Below are positions 46,718 through 57,449 of a stretch of 64,000 nt of DNA, in pieces. The position numbers and the translations under genes are program-made. Where the stretch lies: assembly GCF_026427355.1 (NCBI RefSeq), contig NZ_CP102664.1:2604001-2668000 (forward strand). The letters run 5' to 3'. Under the pieces are notes generated by a model. It did no database searches. It saw only the letters and a program-made list of their open reading frames with translations, and was not told where the DNA came from. Each line of letters begins with the position of its first letter. Within the stretch, counting starts at the first letter, position 1. This DNA comes from Sphingobium sp. JS3065. GTDB taxonomy: Bacteria; Pseudomonadota; Alphaproteobacteria; Sphingomonadales; Sphingomonadaceae.

Positions 46718-47698
46718 ATGCATGACGATCACGACCATGGCGGCCACCCGCATCCTGGGCATGATCATGCGCATGCCCTGCCGGCAGTCGGCGGGGACGA
46801 GGAAAACCATTATTTCGACCATATCTACCTGACCCATGGGCATGACGAAAATGCCCGCAAGACGATGTGGGTGGTGTGGCTGACTGCGGCGACCATGGTG
46901 GTGGAGATCGTCTTCGGCTGGCTGACCGGGTCGATGGCGTTGCTGGCCGACGGCTTCCACATGGCGACCCATGCGGGCGCGCTGGCGGTGGCGGCGGCGG
47001 CCTATGGCTATGCGCGGAGGCATGCGCGCAATCCGCGCTATACCTTCGGCACCGGGAAGGTGGGGGATCTGTCCGGCTTCGCATCGGCGCTGATCCTGGC
47101 CTTCACCGCCCTGTTCATCGCCGTCGAATCGGTGATGCGCTTGTTCGAACCGGTGAAGGTGGCCTTTGGCGAAGCGACTTTGGTCGCGGTGACCGGCCTG
47201 GTCATCAACCTGATCAGCGCCGTGCTGCTGCGGCATGACCATAGCCATGATCATAGCCGCGACGATGGGCATGGGCATGACCCCAAACAGGGCCATGCCG
47301 ACAATAATCTGCGCGCCGCCTATGTCCATGTGCTGACCGATGCGCTGACATCGGTGCTGGCGATCGTGGCGTTGCTGGCGGGGCGCTTTATCGGCTGGTG
47401 GTGGCTGGACCCCGCGGTGGGCCTGCTGGGCGCGGTGGTGATCGCGCGCTGGGCCTGGGGGCTGATGCGGGATACCGCCGCGATCCTGCTCGACACCGCC
47501 GAACCGGCGCTGACGGCGCGGATCAAGGGGCTGGCCGAGGCGGAAGGGGCCACCATCCGCGACCTGCACGTCTGGCGCATCGGGCCGCATGCCCATGCCG
47601 CGATCGTCAGCCTGGCCCCCGGCGCGGACGTCGCTGCCGTGCGCCGCCAGGTCCGCGCCCTGCCGCGCATGGAGCATGTGACGGTGGAGTGCGGATAG
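46718..47698 (+). CDS. dmeF: Cation diffusion facilitator, DmeF type (Co/Ni export)
   Basis: This protein of about 326 residues has a His-rich N-terminus (HDDHDHGGHPHPGHDHAHA), six transmembrane helices with GSMALLADGFHMATHAGALA (metal site residues His and Asp, HMATH) and the second site HVLTDALTSVLAIVAL, plus a His/Asp loop (HDHSHDHSRDDGHGHD). A cytoplasmic C-terminal domain follows. DmeF-type transporters export cobalt and nickel. I start at the ATG at 46718, with GGGAAG upstream; a GTG at 46712 overlapping the dmeR stop is an alternative. Translationally linked to dmeR. Confidence 0.91.
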   Translation: MHDDHDHGGHPHPGHDHAHALPAVGGDEENHYFDHIYLTHGHDENARKTMWVVWLTAATMVVEIVFGWLTGSMALLADGFHMATHAGALAVAAAAYGYARRHARNPRYTFGTGKVGDLSGFASALILAFTALFIAVESVMRLFEPVKVAFGEATLVAVTGLVINLISAVLLRHDHSHDHSRDDGHGHDPKQGHADNNLRAAYVHVLTDALTSVLAIVALLAGRFIGWWWLDPAVGLLGAVVIARWAWGLMRDTAAILLDTAEPALTARIKGLAEAEGATIRDLHVWRIGPHAHAAIVSLAPGADVAAVRRQVRALPRMEHVTVECG

Positions 47699-47806
47699 AA
47701 TCGGGCAAGGGCTGGCCCAACCTGATCTGGATCACTTGACTCGACTCGGCGGGTCATCCAGCTTCCCCTGCGAAAATCAAAAAAATACCGTCGGAGAGGA
47801 GGCCTT

Positions 47807-48061
47807 ATGCCTATAGCGAAGCCTTTTGCGGGAAAGATTTTTCACGCCCTGTTGAGGGAATGTTTCGCCCAGCAGCGTCCACCCACCGACGAGGAAGTGG
47901 ACTCGGTGGCTTCCCAGATCTGGCAGGACAGCCATGGATCGATGACGGGGCAGAATTGGCGGGATGTCGCCAAGGGAAGCGACGCGCACCGGCAGATGAT
48001 CAACGCGGCGTTGATGGCGTTCGGTTCGGCGCCTTCGGAGCTGCATATGGAAGCGTCCTGA
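47807..48061 (+). CDS. Hypothetical 84-residue protein
   Basis: A small protein of unknown function with a very good ribosome-binding site (GAGAGGAGG, 5 bases from the ATG). It is mostly helical and charged: RECFAQQRPPTDEEVDSVAS, then WRDVAKGSDAHRQMINAALM. There is no membrane segment or signal peptide, so it is cytoplasmic. It is alone, on the same strand as dmeF but 108 bases behind it. I recognise no family; conserved Trp and Asp spacing may indicate a real domain. Confidence 0.7.
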   Translation: MPIAKPFAGKIFHALLRECFAQQRPPTDEEVDSVASQIWQDSHGSMTGQNWRDVAKGSDAHRQMINAALMAFGSAPSELHMEAS

Positions 48062-48164
48062 GGTCGATATTTTAGGGCGGGTGACTGGCGCCAGCTCCAT
48101 CCTCATTCGTCATGCGGCGGCCTATGGCAAGGCAAGGCGCGTATGAGAAAATTCTCAGTGGCAT

Positions 48165-48279
48165 CTTGAAACGGGAATAGGCCTTCCTATTTCCGTCTTG
48201 TCCCGGCTCTCCCCCCCTCCCGCCGGGACACCCATCATTGTGGCCCCGGCGTTCCCTTGCGCCGGGGCTGCTTTTTTTG
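48165..48279 (+). ncRNA. Candidate three-hairpin small RNA with C-rich loop
   Basis: Three stems follow each other: GGAATAGG/CCTATTTCC (48174-48194), GTCCCGGC/GCCGGGAC (48200-48229) with a loop of 14 bases, TCTCCCCCCCTCCC, and the terminator GCCCCGGCG/CGCCGGGGC (48243-48268) with a seven-T tail. CCUCC-rich exposed loops are a feature of several alphaproteobacterial small RNAs. No strong promoter is evident, so the 5' end is a guess. It could instead be the long 3' tail of the 84-residue gene. Confidence 0.42.
48243..48278 (+). terminator. Rho-independent terminator
   Basis: GCCCCGGCG-TTCCCTTG-CGCCGGGGC, a 9-pair GC-only stem with T7 behind it. It lies 6 bases before the convergent gene ending at 48284. 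Confidence 0.93.
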
Positions 48280-48283
48280 AGGA

Positions 48284-49468
48284 TCAAAGAAACTGGGCCG
48301 CTACCCAGCCGCTCGCCCAGGCCCATTGGAAATTATAGCCACCCAGCCAGCCGGTGACGTCGACCGCTTCGCCTATGGCGTAGAGGCCGGGGAGGTGGCG
48401 CGCCTCCATCGTCTGGGACGATAGTCCGGCGGTCGAGATGCCGCCGATGGCGACTTCCGCCTTGGCGAAGCCTTCGGTGCCGTTGGGGGTGAAGGACCAG
48501 GCCGAAAGGCGGCGTTCGGCGTCCTGGAGCTTGCGGTCCGGCATATTGCCGAGGTCGCCGGGAAGCGCGAGCCGTTCCGCCAGGGCATCGGCCAGACGAT
48601 CCGGCAGATGGCCGCGCAGGCATTGCGTCAGCGTGGCGCGGGGCCTGCTGCGTTTCGCGTCGATCAGCCAGCCTTGCGGCCGGTCGGGCAGGAAATCGAG
48701 GGCGATGGCCTCCCCATGCCGCCAATAGGAGGAAATCTGCAAAATCGCCGGGCCGGACAGCCCCCGGTGGGTGAGCAATGCGGCTTCGCGGAAGGCGGTC
48801 TTGCCGTGGCGGGCGACGACTTCGGTCGAGACGCCGGAGAGCGAGCGGAACAGCAGGTCTTCGCCGCCCAACGTCAGGGGGACGAGCGCGGGGCGCGGCT
48901 CCACGACCTTCAGCCCGAACTGGCGGGCAAGGTCGTAGGCGATGCCGGTCGCGCCGATCTTCGGGATGGCGGGGCCGCCGGTGGCGATGACCAGCGCGGG
49001 GGCCGTGGCGGTCCTGCCGCCATGGGTGACGCTGTACCGACCATCGGCATGGGTGACGGAGGAAATGGCGTGGTCGAGCCGGATCGTGACGCCGCCCGCT
49101 TCGCATTCGGCCAGCAGCATGGCGACGATCTGGCGGGCGCTCCGGTCGCAGAAAAGCTGGCCCAGCGTCTTTTCATGCCAGGCTATGCCATGGCGTTCGA
49201 CGAGCGCCAGGAAATCCTGCGGCGTGTAACGGCCCAGCGCCGATTTGGCGAAATGCGGGTTGACCGAGAGGTAACGGTCGGGCGCGGTGTGGATATTGGT
49301 GAAATTGCAGCGGCCACCGCCGGAGATCAGGATTTTCTTCCCGGCCTGGTCGGCATGGTCGATGACGAGGACGCGCCTGCCCCGCTGGCCCGCCATGGCC
49401 GCGCACATGAGGCCGGCGCCGCCAGCGCCCAGGACGATGGCGTCATAATTTTCCGCTTTGGAAGCCAT
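48284..49468 (-). CDS. HI0933/YhiN-family FAD-dependent oxidoreductase
   Basis: From the ATG at 49468 the 394-residue flavoprotein shows the Rossmann start YDAIVLGAGGAGLMCAAMAG, the family motif GKKILISGGGRCNFTN and a C-terminal GLYAIGEAVDVTGWLGGYNF with WAWASG. Members are uncharacterised NAD(P)/FAD-dependent dehydrogenases. Its start overlaps the stop of the phosphatase gene (ATGA at 49465-49468), so the two are coupled. The reaction is unknown. Confidence 0.9.
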   Translation of the reverse strand: MASKAENYDAIVLGAGGAGLMCAAMAGQRGRRVLVIDHADQAGKKILISGGGRCNFTNIHTAPDRYLSVNPHFAKSALGRYTPQDFLALVERHGIAWHEKTLGQLFCDRSARQIVAMLLAECEAGGVTIRLDHAISSVTHADGRYSVTHGGRTATAPALVIATGGPAIPKIGATGIAYDLARQFGLKVVEPRPALVPLTLGGEDLLFRSLSGVSTEVVARHGKTAFREAALLTHRGLSGPAILQISSYWRHGEAIALDFLPDRPQGWLIDAKRSRPRATLTQCLRGHLPDRLADALAERLALPGDLGNMPDRKLQDAERRLSAWSFTPNGTEGFAKAEVAIGGISTAGLSSQTMEARHLPGLYAIGEAVDVTGWLGGYNFQWAWASGWVAAQFL

Positions 49469-49896
49469 CAACCGGCGGCTAGCGCGTCCATGATCTGGCG
49501 GACGGGCGCGACGTCATAACCGGCCGATGCGGCCTGTTCGGTCAGCGCCGCCGGGTGGTCGCCCGCGCGGGCGCGGGTCAGCGCCCAGAGCAGGGTGCTG
49601 CGCGTGCCGGAACGGCAATAAGCGAGTATCTTGCCCTCCCCCGCCTGTTCGAGCGCGGCGGCCATGCCGTCGAGTTGCCATGGAGCAAAGCCGCCATGGG
49701 CGACCGGGACCGCGGCATAGGCGATGCCTGCGGCCTTGGCGGCGGCCTCTATCTCCGCGCCGTTGGTCTGGCCCGGTTCCTCGTCATCGGGGCGGTTGTT
49801 GACGATCATCGTCACGCCCAGCGCCTTGGCCTCCGCCACCTGATCGACGCTGATCTGCGGGGCGACGTAGAGGTTCTTGGTGAGCTGGCGGAACAT
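49468..49896 (-). CDS. TIGR01244-type phosphatase (DSP-like)
   Basis: The 142-residue protein starts at 49896 with AGGAGT eight bases upstream and reads FRQLTKNLYVAPQISVDQVA. It has the tyrosine-phosphatase loop YCRSGTRS (Cys-x5-Arg) and the family segment NNRPDDEEPGQTNGAEIEAA, VPVAHGGF. Relatives are fused to sulfur dioxygenase or rhodanese domains, or precede sulfide:quinone oxidoreductases, so a link to sulfur handling is possible but not shown. It is coupled to the HI0933-type flavoprotein gene. Confidence 0.88.
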   Translation of the reverse strand: MFRQLTKNLYVAPQISVDQVAEAKALGVTMIVNNRPDDEEPGQTNGAEIEAAAKAAGIAYAAVPVAHGGFAPWQLDGMAAALEQAGEGKILAYCRSGTRSTLLWALTRARAGDHPAALTEQAASAGYDVAPVRQIMDALAAG

Positions 49897-49970
49897 GGGC
49901 GGGACTCCTTTGCGGGTCTCCTTGCGCTTGTGGGGCGCAGGATTCAAGGGGGAGCGCGCCAGTCTATGAT

Positions 49971-51743
<1,773 letters not shown>

Positions 51744-51799
51744 GGGTGGGGCTGTAGCGATTTGAGGGCGGTGGGGCCAGCTTCCCTCTATCGGAGGAC

Positions 51800-52114
51800 T
51801 CACGGTTCCAGCAGGCAGCCCCAGCCCTTGCGATAGCGCGCCGTGCGGGAGACGAGCAAGGGGACCGCCGCGTTGACCGATTGGGATTCGGGCATGTCCT
51901 TCAGCGACACTGCCCACATGCCGGGTTCCTTGTCGCCCTTGCAGCTTTCCATCGAGCGGCCCTCGACATAGCGGCAGGAGCAGGCGACGCGCGCGCCGAA
52001 GCCCGCGCCGACCTGGGCATGGGCGCGCAGGGCGCTCCAGTTCCAGGCGAACAGGGCGAGCGGCAGCAGGGCCGCTGCCAGCGCTCCATAAATCCATTTC
52101 CGGCGGACGGACAT
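51800..52114 (-). CDS. Hypothetical membrane-anchored protein with conserved cysteines
   Basis: The 104-residue protein has an N-terminal transmembrane anchor (WIYGALAAALLPLALFAWNW) and a small outer domain with four cysteines (VACSCRYVEGRSMESCKGDK and WGCLLEP), probably forming two disulfides in the periplasm. I do not recognise the family. Its start lies 37 bases from the divergent serine hydrolase start, so the two may be regulated together or be functionally linked. Confidence 0.72.
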   Translation of the reverse strand: MSVRRKWIYGALAAALLPLALFAWNWSALRAHAQVGAGFGARVACSCRYVEGRSMESCKGDKEPGMWAVSLKDMPESQSVNAAVPLLVSRTARYRKGWGCLLEP

Positions 52115-52151
52115 GCTCCCCTTTCCCGCGCTCCGTGTTAAGGCGCAGCTT

Positions 52152-53273
52152 ATGAGGGTTGAGCGGAACAGCGTAAAGCGCCTTGGCGCGATCGGCGGAA
52201 TTTTGGCGATGCTGGCGGTGGCCGGCCTGTGGACCGTGCGCGCCGCCGGGCCGGAGCCGGTCGTCCATATCGCCGGAGATTCGGATGTGGACGCGGCGGC
52301 GCTGAGGGCGGCGATCGATCCGCTGTTCGAGGATCAGGCGGGCGAGACGCGGGCGCTGATCGTCATGCACGACGGGGAGATCGTGGCCGAGCGCTATGCG
52401 CCGGGCTATGGGCCGCAGACCAGGCTGCCATCCTGGTCCACGGCCAAGAGCGTGACGGCGGTGCTGATCGGGCTGATGGTGTCGGACGGGCGGCTGGCGC
52501 TCGATTCGCCCGCGCCGGTGGCGGCCTGGGGCCAGCCGGGCGATCCGCGGGGACGCATCACCCTGCGGCAGTTGCTGGCCATGACATCCGGCCTGGATCA
52601 TGTCGAGGATGCCGAACCCCTGGCCGAGGCCGATACGGTGCGGATGCTGTTCACCGACGGGGCGCAGGACATGGGCGCCTTTGCGGAGGCCAAGCCGCTC
52701 GCCCATGCGCCGGGTTCGGTCTTTTCCTATTCGACCGGCAGCACGATCATCCTGACCGACCTGATGGCCCGGATGCTGACCAACAGTAGCGATCCCGATG
52801 TGCGGCGGCGGGCGATGCAGATGTTCATCGACGGGCGGCTGAAGATTCCGGCGCGGCTCGACAGCCTGACCGTCGAATATGATGCGGCGGGCACGATGAT
52901 CGGCGGCAGCTTCATGCATATGACGGCGCGGGATTATGCGCGCTTCGGGGAATTGCTGCGCAACCATGGGCGCGGGGTGGCGGGGCACCAGATCGTGCCG
53001 GAAAAGTGGATCGACCATATGCGCGCGCCTTCGCCGCGCAACGCGGCCTATGGGGCGCATCTGTGGCTCAACCGGGAAAGCGAAGAAAGCGCGCTGATGC
53101 CGGGGCGGGCGCCGCGCAGCCTGTTCGGCTGCGTCGGGCATGGCGGGCAATATATATTGGTGTCGCCATCGCAGCGGCTGACCGTGGTGCGGCTGGGCAT
53201 GTCGCCCGACAAGGAGCAGCGCGGGGTCGTGAAGGACGGATTGGCGAAGCTGGTGGGGCTTTATGCGCGTTGA
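52152..53273 (+). CDS. Serine hydrolase, class C beta-lactamase family
   Basis: The 373-residue protein begins with a membrane anchor or signal peptide (VKRLGAIGGILAMLAVAGLW). It has the catalytic SxxK in SWSTAKSVTAVLIG (about residue 98), the Tyr motif FSYSTGSTIILTDLM and a C-terminal GHGGQYILVSPSQRL box with HGG in place of KTG. This resembles 6-aminohexanoate-dimer hydrolase (NylB) and related esterases or peptidases more than true beta-lactamases. I use the ATG at 52152; an earlier in-frame start overlaps the divergent gene. Substrate unknown. Confidence 0.88.
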   Translation: MRVERNSVKRLGAIGGILAMLAVAGLWTVRAAGPEPVVHIAGDSDVDAAALRAAIDPLFEDQAGETRALIVMHDGEIVAERYAPGYGPQTRLPSWSTAKSVTAVLIGLMVSDGRLALDSPAPVAAWGQPGDPRGRITLRQLLAMTSGLDHVEDAEPLAEADTVRMLFTDGAQDMGAFAEAKPLAHAPGSVFSYSTGSTIILTDLMARMLTNSSDPDVRRRAMQMFIDGRLKIPARLDSLTVEYDAAGTMIGGSFMHMTARDYARFGELLRNHGRGVAGHQIVPEKWIDHMRAPSPRNAAYGAHLWLNRESEESALMPGRAPRSLFGCVGHGGQYILVSPSQRLTVVRLGMSPDKEQRGVVKDGLAKLVGLYAR

Positions 53274-53288
53274 GGGGTAGGGAATGGG

Positions 53289-53358
53289 GCGCGACCTCCG
53301 AATTTTCCCCTCCACCATGCTTCGCCTGGTCCCCCTCCCCATCTATCGATGGGGAGGA
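53289..53358. repeat. Dispersed GC-rich hairpin repeat, copy B
   Basis: Matches 23834-23908 over its length: GCGCGACCT, TTTTCCCCTCCACCA and the closing hairpin CCTCCCCATCTATCGATGGG plus GAGG. The middle differs (CATGCTTCGCCTGG against a CGCC/GGCG hairpin in copy A). It ends 9 bases from the phzF stop. Confidence 0.8.
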
Positions 53359-53366
53359 TTAGGTTA

Positions 53367-54182
53367 TTAGAGCAGGAAATTGCCTTCTATCACCGTGCGG
53401 CAGGCGCCGGTCAGGATCACGCGGTCGCCGGAAAGGCGGCATAGCAGGCGTCCTCCGCGATGCGATGCCTGATAGGCGGTGAGTTTCGCCTTATCGAGCC
53501 GCCCGGCCCAATAGGGGGTGAGCAGGCAATGGGCCGAGCCGGTGACGGGGTCTTCGTCTATGCCCGCGCCGGGGGCGAAGACGCGGCTGACCATGTCGCT
53601 GTCCTCGCCGGGGGCGGTGGCGATCAGGAGGATGCTTCCGGCCTTTTTCAGCGTCGCGAAATCCGGTTGCAGGGCGCGGATCGCGGCGTCGTCGGGATAG
53701 GCGAAGATCGCATAGCCGCCGTCGCGCCAACGGGTTTCGAGGACGTCGCCGCCCATGGCCGCGGCAAGGTCCGGCAGCGGGCTTGGCTCGGTCGTCCAGG
53801 CGGGGAGCGAGAGCGCATAACCGTCACGGTCGCGCGACACGGTGAGTATGCCCGCATGCGTCGTGCGGAAGCGAACGGCGGTGCGACCGCCCATCAGCGC
53901 ATGGCCGCTGGCCAGCGTGGCGTGGCCGCACAGCTTGACCTCCACTTCGGGCGTGAACCAGCGCAGCGCATAGTCCGCGTCCGGATCATCGGGCGTGGGC
54001 ACGGTGAAGGCGGTTTCGGAGAGATTATTTTCCGCCGCGATCGCCTGAAGCGTGGCGTCGTCGAGCCATTGGCCCAGCGGCATGACCGCGGCCGGATTGC
54101 CGGTAAAGGGAGCGTCGGCGAAGGCGTCGACCTGGATGAAGGGCAGGCTGGTCACGGGCGGTCCTTTGGCATTTCCCGTCAT
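53367..54182 (-). CDS. PhzF family isomerase/epimerase
   Basis: The 271-residue protein has the two-lobed PhzF fold: QVDAFADAPFTGNPAAVMPL at the start, the catalytic Glu in NNLSETAFTVP (about residue 56), LRWFTPEVEVKLCGHATLAS and the C-terminal DPVTGSAHCLLTPYWAGRL. PhzF itself isomerises a phenazine precursor, but most homologs are uncharacterised isomerases and no phenazine genes are near. The family core begins at about residue 10, so a GTG at 54155 could be the true start. Confidence 0.92.
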   Translation of the reverse strand: MTGNAKGPPVTSLPFIQVDAFADAPFTGNPAAVMPLGQWLDDATLQAIAAENNLSETAFTVPTPDDPDADYALRWFTPEVEVKLCGHATLASGHALMGGRTAVRFRTTHAGILTVSRDRDGYALSLPAWTTEPSPLPDLAAAMGGDVLETRWRDGGYAIFAYPDDAAIRALQPDFATLKKAGSILLIATAPGEDSDMVSRVFAPGAGIDEDPVTGSAHCLLTPYWAGRLDKAKLTAYQASHRGGRLLCRLSGDRVILTGACRTVIEGNFLL

Positions 54183-54272
54183 GATGCCGTCGCGACCGGC
54201 ACCGGAACAGGGCCGGTCGGGCGGAACTGGTCATGGCGGAACGCCCCGTTTCCGGCGGCGATGAAAGGAAAT

Positions 54273-54300
54273 GGGCCAGCCATGCAAGCATGGCTGGCCC
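54273..54300. other. Hairpin in the gene-free stretch behind aroC
   Basis: GGGCCAGCCAT-GCAAGC-ATGGCTGGCCC is an 11-pair stem. On the minus strand it is followed by ATTTCCTTTC, a weak T-rich tail, so it may end aroC transcripts, which arrive from 54485. The rest of the 302-base stretch from 54183 to 54484 holds no gene I can support. Confidence 0.6.
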
Positions 54301-54484
54301 GTGTTCGCGGCTGAAGGGGACGTTTTGACCGTCAATCCATGGAAACCATGGTGACGCTCCCCAGGCTTACGCGCTGCCGCTCGCCCTCCCGCGGGCGATC
54401 TGTGACGGGGATGGTATCGCAGATTGGCTGAGTCGTCTCGCGGGAATCGCGGCTTTGCCGGAATTATGCCTCGATTCGGCGCGT

Positions 54485-55573
54485 TCAGCCCTCACCGCAC
54501 TGGGCGCGGTGGAGCAGTTTCTGGTCGGCCAGCACCAGCGCCATCATCGCCTCCACCACCGGCACGCCGCGAATGCCCACGCAGGGGTCGTGGCGGCCCT
54601 TGGTGACGATGTCCGACGCAGCGCCTTCGCGAGTGACGGTTTCGACCGGGATCAGGATGGAGCTGGTCGGCTTGAAGGCGATGCGGACCTTGACCGGCTG
54701 TCCGGTGGAGATGCCGCCCGCGATGCCGCCTGCATGGTTGGCGAGGAAGACAGGCGCGCCGTCTTTGCCCCCGTCCCTGCTCGGCCGCATCGGATCGGCA
54801 TTCTGCTCGCCGCGCAGGCGGGCGGCGGCGAAACCGTCGCCGATCTCGACGCCCTTGACCGCGTTGATGCTCATCATCGCGGCGGCGAGTTCGCTGTCGA
54901 GCTTGGCATAAAGGGGCGCGCCCCAGCCCGCCGGAACGCCGCTGGCGATGCATTCCACCACCGCGCCGAGCGAGGAGCCGTCCTTGCGGGCGTCGTCCAC
55001 CAGTTTCTCCCAGCGCTTCGCCGCTTCCGGGTCGGGGCAGAAAAAGGGGTTGTTGTCGATCTCGCCCGCGTCGAAGCGGGCATAGTCGATGGGGTCGCCG
55101 CCAATCTCGCTGACATAGGCGAAGATGTCGACATCCGGGATGACGAGCCGGGCGACCGCGCCCGCCGCCACGCGGCTCGCCGTCTCCCGCGCCGAGGAAC
55201 GGCCGCCGCCGCGATAGTCGCGAAAGCCATATTTGGCGTCATAGGCATAGTCGGCATGGCCGGGGCGATAGGCCTTGGCGACTTCGCTATAATCCTTGGA
55301 GCGCTGGTCGGTATTTTCGATCATCAGGCTGATCGGGGTGCCGGTGGTCCGCCCCTCGAACACGCCGGAGAGGATGCGGACCTCATCCGGTTCGCGGCGC
55401 TGGGTGGTGAATTTCGAGGTGCCGGGTTTGCGCTTGTCGAGGAAGGGCTGGATGTCGGCTTCGGACAGGGGCAGGCCGGGAGGGCAGCCGTCGACCATCG
55501 CGCCGATGGCGGGACCATGGGATTCGCCCCAGGTCGAGAAGCGGAAGACGCGGCCGAAGGTGTTGAAGCTCAT
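54485..55573 (-). CDS. aroC: Chorismate synthase
   Basis: AroC converts 5-enolpyruvylshikimate 3-phosphate to chorismate using reduced FMN, the last shikimate-pathway step. The ATG at 55573 gives 362 residues starting [20 protein letters not shown] (signature 1). It further has [20 protein letters not shown] (signature 2) and a [20 protein letters not shown] region (signature 3). Motifs and length are complete. It is downstream of fabI on the same strand, with GC-rich hairpin repeats in the 89-base gap. Confidence 0.97.
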   Translation of the reverse strand: MSFNTFGRVFRFSTWGESHGPAIGAMVDGCPPGLPLSEADIQPFLDKRKPGTSKFTTQRREPDEVRILSGVFEGRTTGTPISLMIENTDQRSKDYSEVAKAYRPGHADYAYDAKYGFRDYRGGGRSSARETASRVAAGAVARLVIPDVDIFAYVSEIGGDPIDYARFDAGEIDNNPFFCPDPEAAKRWEKLVDDARKDGSSLGAVVECIASGVPAGWGAPLYAKLDSELAAAMMSINAVKGVEIGDGFAAARLRGEQNADPMRPSRDGGKDGAPVFLANHAGGIAGGISTGQPVKVRIAFKPTSSILIPVETVTREGAASDIVTKGRHDPCVGIRGVPVVEAMMALVLADQKLLHRAQCGEG

Positions 55574-55611
55574 ATCTGCCTTTCGTGGGTGAGGTGGTTC
55601 GCCCTCACCCT

Positions 55612-55656
55612 CCCGCCGCTTTGCGGCGGGCCCCTCCCTCTCCCGGCGGGAGAGGG
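55612..55656. repeat. Two GC-rich hairpins between fabI and aroC
   Basis: CCCGCCGCTTTGCGGCGGG (55612-55630) and CCCTCTCCCGGCGGGAGAGG plus G (55636-55656) are perfect short hairpins. They belong to a CCCTCTCCC-type repeat seen in related form near 21880 and 43090 and inside the lptB 5' end. Confidence 0.7.
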
Positions 55657-55662
55657 GTTTTG

Positions 55663-56469
55663 TTACTTGTCCAATGCGATATCGGGCGCGTCTTCGGCCT
55701 TCATGCCGATGACGTTGTAGCCCGCGTCGACATGGTGGACTTCGCCGGTCACGCCCGATGCCAGGTCGGACAGCAGGTACAGGCCCGCGCCGCCCACATC
55801 CTCGATCGTCACGTTGCGGCGGAGCGGGCTGTTCAGTTCGTTCCACTTCATGATGTAGCGGAAATCGCCGATGCCGCTGGCCGCCAGCGTCTTGATCGGC
55901 CCGGCGGAGATGGCGTTGACGCGGATATTTTCCGGCCCCAGGTCCATCGCCAGATATTTGACGCTGGTTTCCAGCGCCGCCTTCGCCACGCCCATGACGT
56001 TGTAATGCGGAATCACCTTCTCGGCGCCATAATAGCTGAGCGTCAGCAGGCTGCCGCCCTCCGCCATCAGGGGGCGGGCGCGCCTGGCGACGGCCACGAA
56101 GCTGTAGGCGGAGATGTTCATCGTCAGCAGGAAATTTTCCAGGCTGGTGTCGACATATTTGCCGCGCAGTTCATTCTTGTCGGAAAAACCGATGGCGTGG
56201 ACCACGAAGTCCAGCTTGCCCCAACGCGCCCTGATCTCTTCAAAGGCCGTATCGAGCTTCTCCATGTCCGACACGTCGCAGTCGATCAGGAAATCGGAAC
56301 CCAGTTCCTCCGCCAGCGGCTTCACGCGCTTGGCCAGCGCCTCGCCCTGATAGGAGAAAGCCAGTTCCGCACCCTGCGCATGCAGCGCCTTCGATATGCC
56401 CCAGGCCAGCGACTTGTCGTTCGCCAGCCCCATGATCAGACCGCGTTTTCCCGCCATCAAGCCTGTCAT
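55663..56469 (-). CDS. fabI: Enoyl-[acyl-carrier-protein] reductase (NADH)
   Basis: FabI reduces the enoyl-ACP double bond in each round of fatty-acid synthesis and is the triclosan target. The 268-residue SDR protein has [20 protein letters not shown] (NADH loop of FabI), [16 protein letters not shown] and the catalytic Tyr-x6-Lys in [13 protein letters not shown], with the first FabI Tyr in [10 protein letters not shown]. Its ATG overlaps the yihY stop by four bases, so it is translated after that gene. Confidence 0.96.
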   Translation of the reverse strand: MTGLMAGKRGLIMGLANDKSLAWGISKALHAQGAELAFSYQGEALAKRVKPLAEELGSDFLIDCDVSDMEKLDTAFEEIRARWGKLDFVVHAIGFSDKNELRGKYVDTSLENFLLTMNISAYSFVAVARRARPLMAEGGSLLTLSYYGAEKVIPHYNVMGVAKAALETSVKYLAMDLGPENIRVNAISAGPIKTLAASGIGDFRYIMKWNELNSPLRRNVTIEDVGGAGLYLLSDLASGVTGEVHHVDAGYNVIGMKAEDAPDIALDK

Positions 56470-57434
56470 ACCGTCGTCCCATTCCCTTTGTCGTCCTGCG
56501 CGGCGGCGGCTTCCTCTTCCGGGAACTCCGCCAGCGCAGCATTCAATTCCGCGCCAATTACCACGCCAAGCCCGACAAGGAAGAAGAAAATGAGGGTGAT
56601 CATCACGCCGGCCAGACTGCCATAGGTCAAGTCATAGCCGCCCAGCAGCGAAAGCGTGGCCGGCAGCAGCAGGGTGACGCCATACCACCACAGGGCCGTG
56701 GCGATGGCGCCGGGCCATTTGGGAAAGCGCGGATCCTTGTACAGGCTGGGGGTCAGGGAGACGTAGAGATAATAGAGCGCGACGCACAATATCGCCATCG
56801 GCGCCAGCTTGGTGATGGCGACGATCTGGATCGCCTGGTCGGCAAAGGGCAATATCTGGCGCAGGAACTGTTCGACGCCGATGATGATGACCTGCATCGA
56901 AAAGGCGAACATCACCGCGAAGACGCTGACCAGGGTGATGCCGATGGCGGTCAGCCGATAATGCCAGAAGGAGCGCGTGCTCTTCGTGCCATAGGCGCGG
57001 CGGAGGATGTCGCGGATCGTTTCTATCAGGCTGCCCACCGTCCACAGCCCGACCAGCCCGCCCAGCCAGAGCAGCGGCCCGGTGCGGGCGTTCAGCACGT
57101 CGATGATCGGTTGCCGCACGACGTCCGCCACGCCGGGGGGCACGGTTTCCAGAAAGGCCCTGACCGCCGCCAGCCCATCCTGCGAATGGCCGAAGATGCT
57201 GGCCACCGCCGCCGCCACGATGAAGAAGGGGAACAGCGTCATCAGCGAGAGATAGGCAAGGTTCCCCGCATGGATGAACCCGTCGCTATAGGTGCCGACG
57301 GCCACGCGCTTCGCGATTTCAAAGGCATGGCTGCCCGGGCGCACCCGGTCCATATGGCGGTTGAAATGGGCGCGGGCTTCTTGCGCGATGTGCCTGCGGC
57401 GGGATTCGGGAGATAAGGGGGACGGTTGCGGCAT
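56466..57434 (-). CDS. YihY/virulence factor BrkB family membrane protein
   Basis: The 322-residue inner-membrane protein has six hydrophobic segments and the YihY pattern: GNLAYLSLMTLFPFFIVAAA, LWGLVG-type GLVGLWTVGSLIETIRDIL, RRAYG, and PGAIATALWWYGVTLLL. The family was once called RNase BN in error; its role is unknown. The 30-residue N-terminus and an acidic C-terminal tail (FPEEEAAAAQ) lie in the cytoplasm. It heads a yihY-fabI unit and follows the dnaJ-like gene after 15 bases on the same strand. Confidence 0.92.
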   Translation of the reverse strand: MPQPSPLSPESRRRHIAQEARAHFNRHMDRVRPGSHAFEIAKRVAVGTYSDGFIHAGNLAYLSLMTLFPFFIVAAAVASIFGHSQDGLAAVRAFLETVPPGVADVVRQPIIDVLNARTGPLLWLGGLVGLWTVGSLIETIRDILRRAYGTKSTRSFWHYRLTAIGITLVSVFAVMFAFSMQVIIIGVEQFLRQILPFADQAIQIVAITKLAPMAILCVALYYLYVSLTPSLYKDPRFPKWPGAIATALWWYGVTLLLPATLSLLGGYDLTYGSLAGVMITLIFFFLVGLGVVIGAELNAALAEFPEEEAAAAQDDKGNGTTV

Positions 57435-57449
57435 TCTCCCCCTAACCCC

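Noticed and set aside
51744..53342. Upstream extension of recQ by about 530 codons
   Set aside because: The extension is antisense to the serine hydrolase, which has clear catalytic motifs; RecQ motif 0 begins directly after the ATG at 51743.
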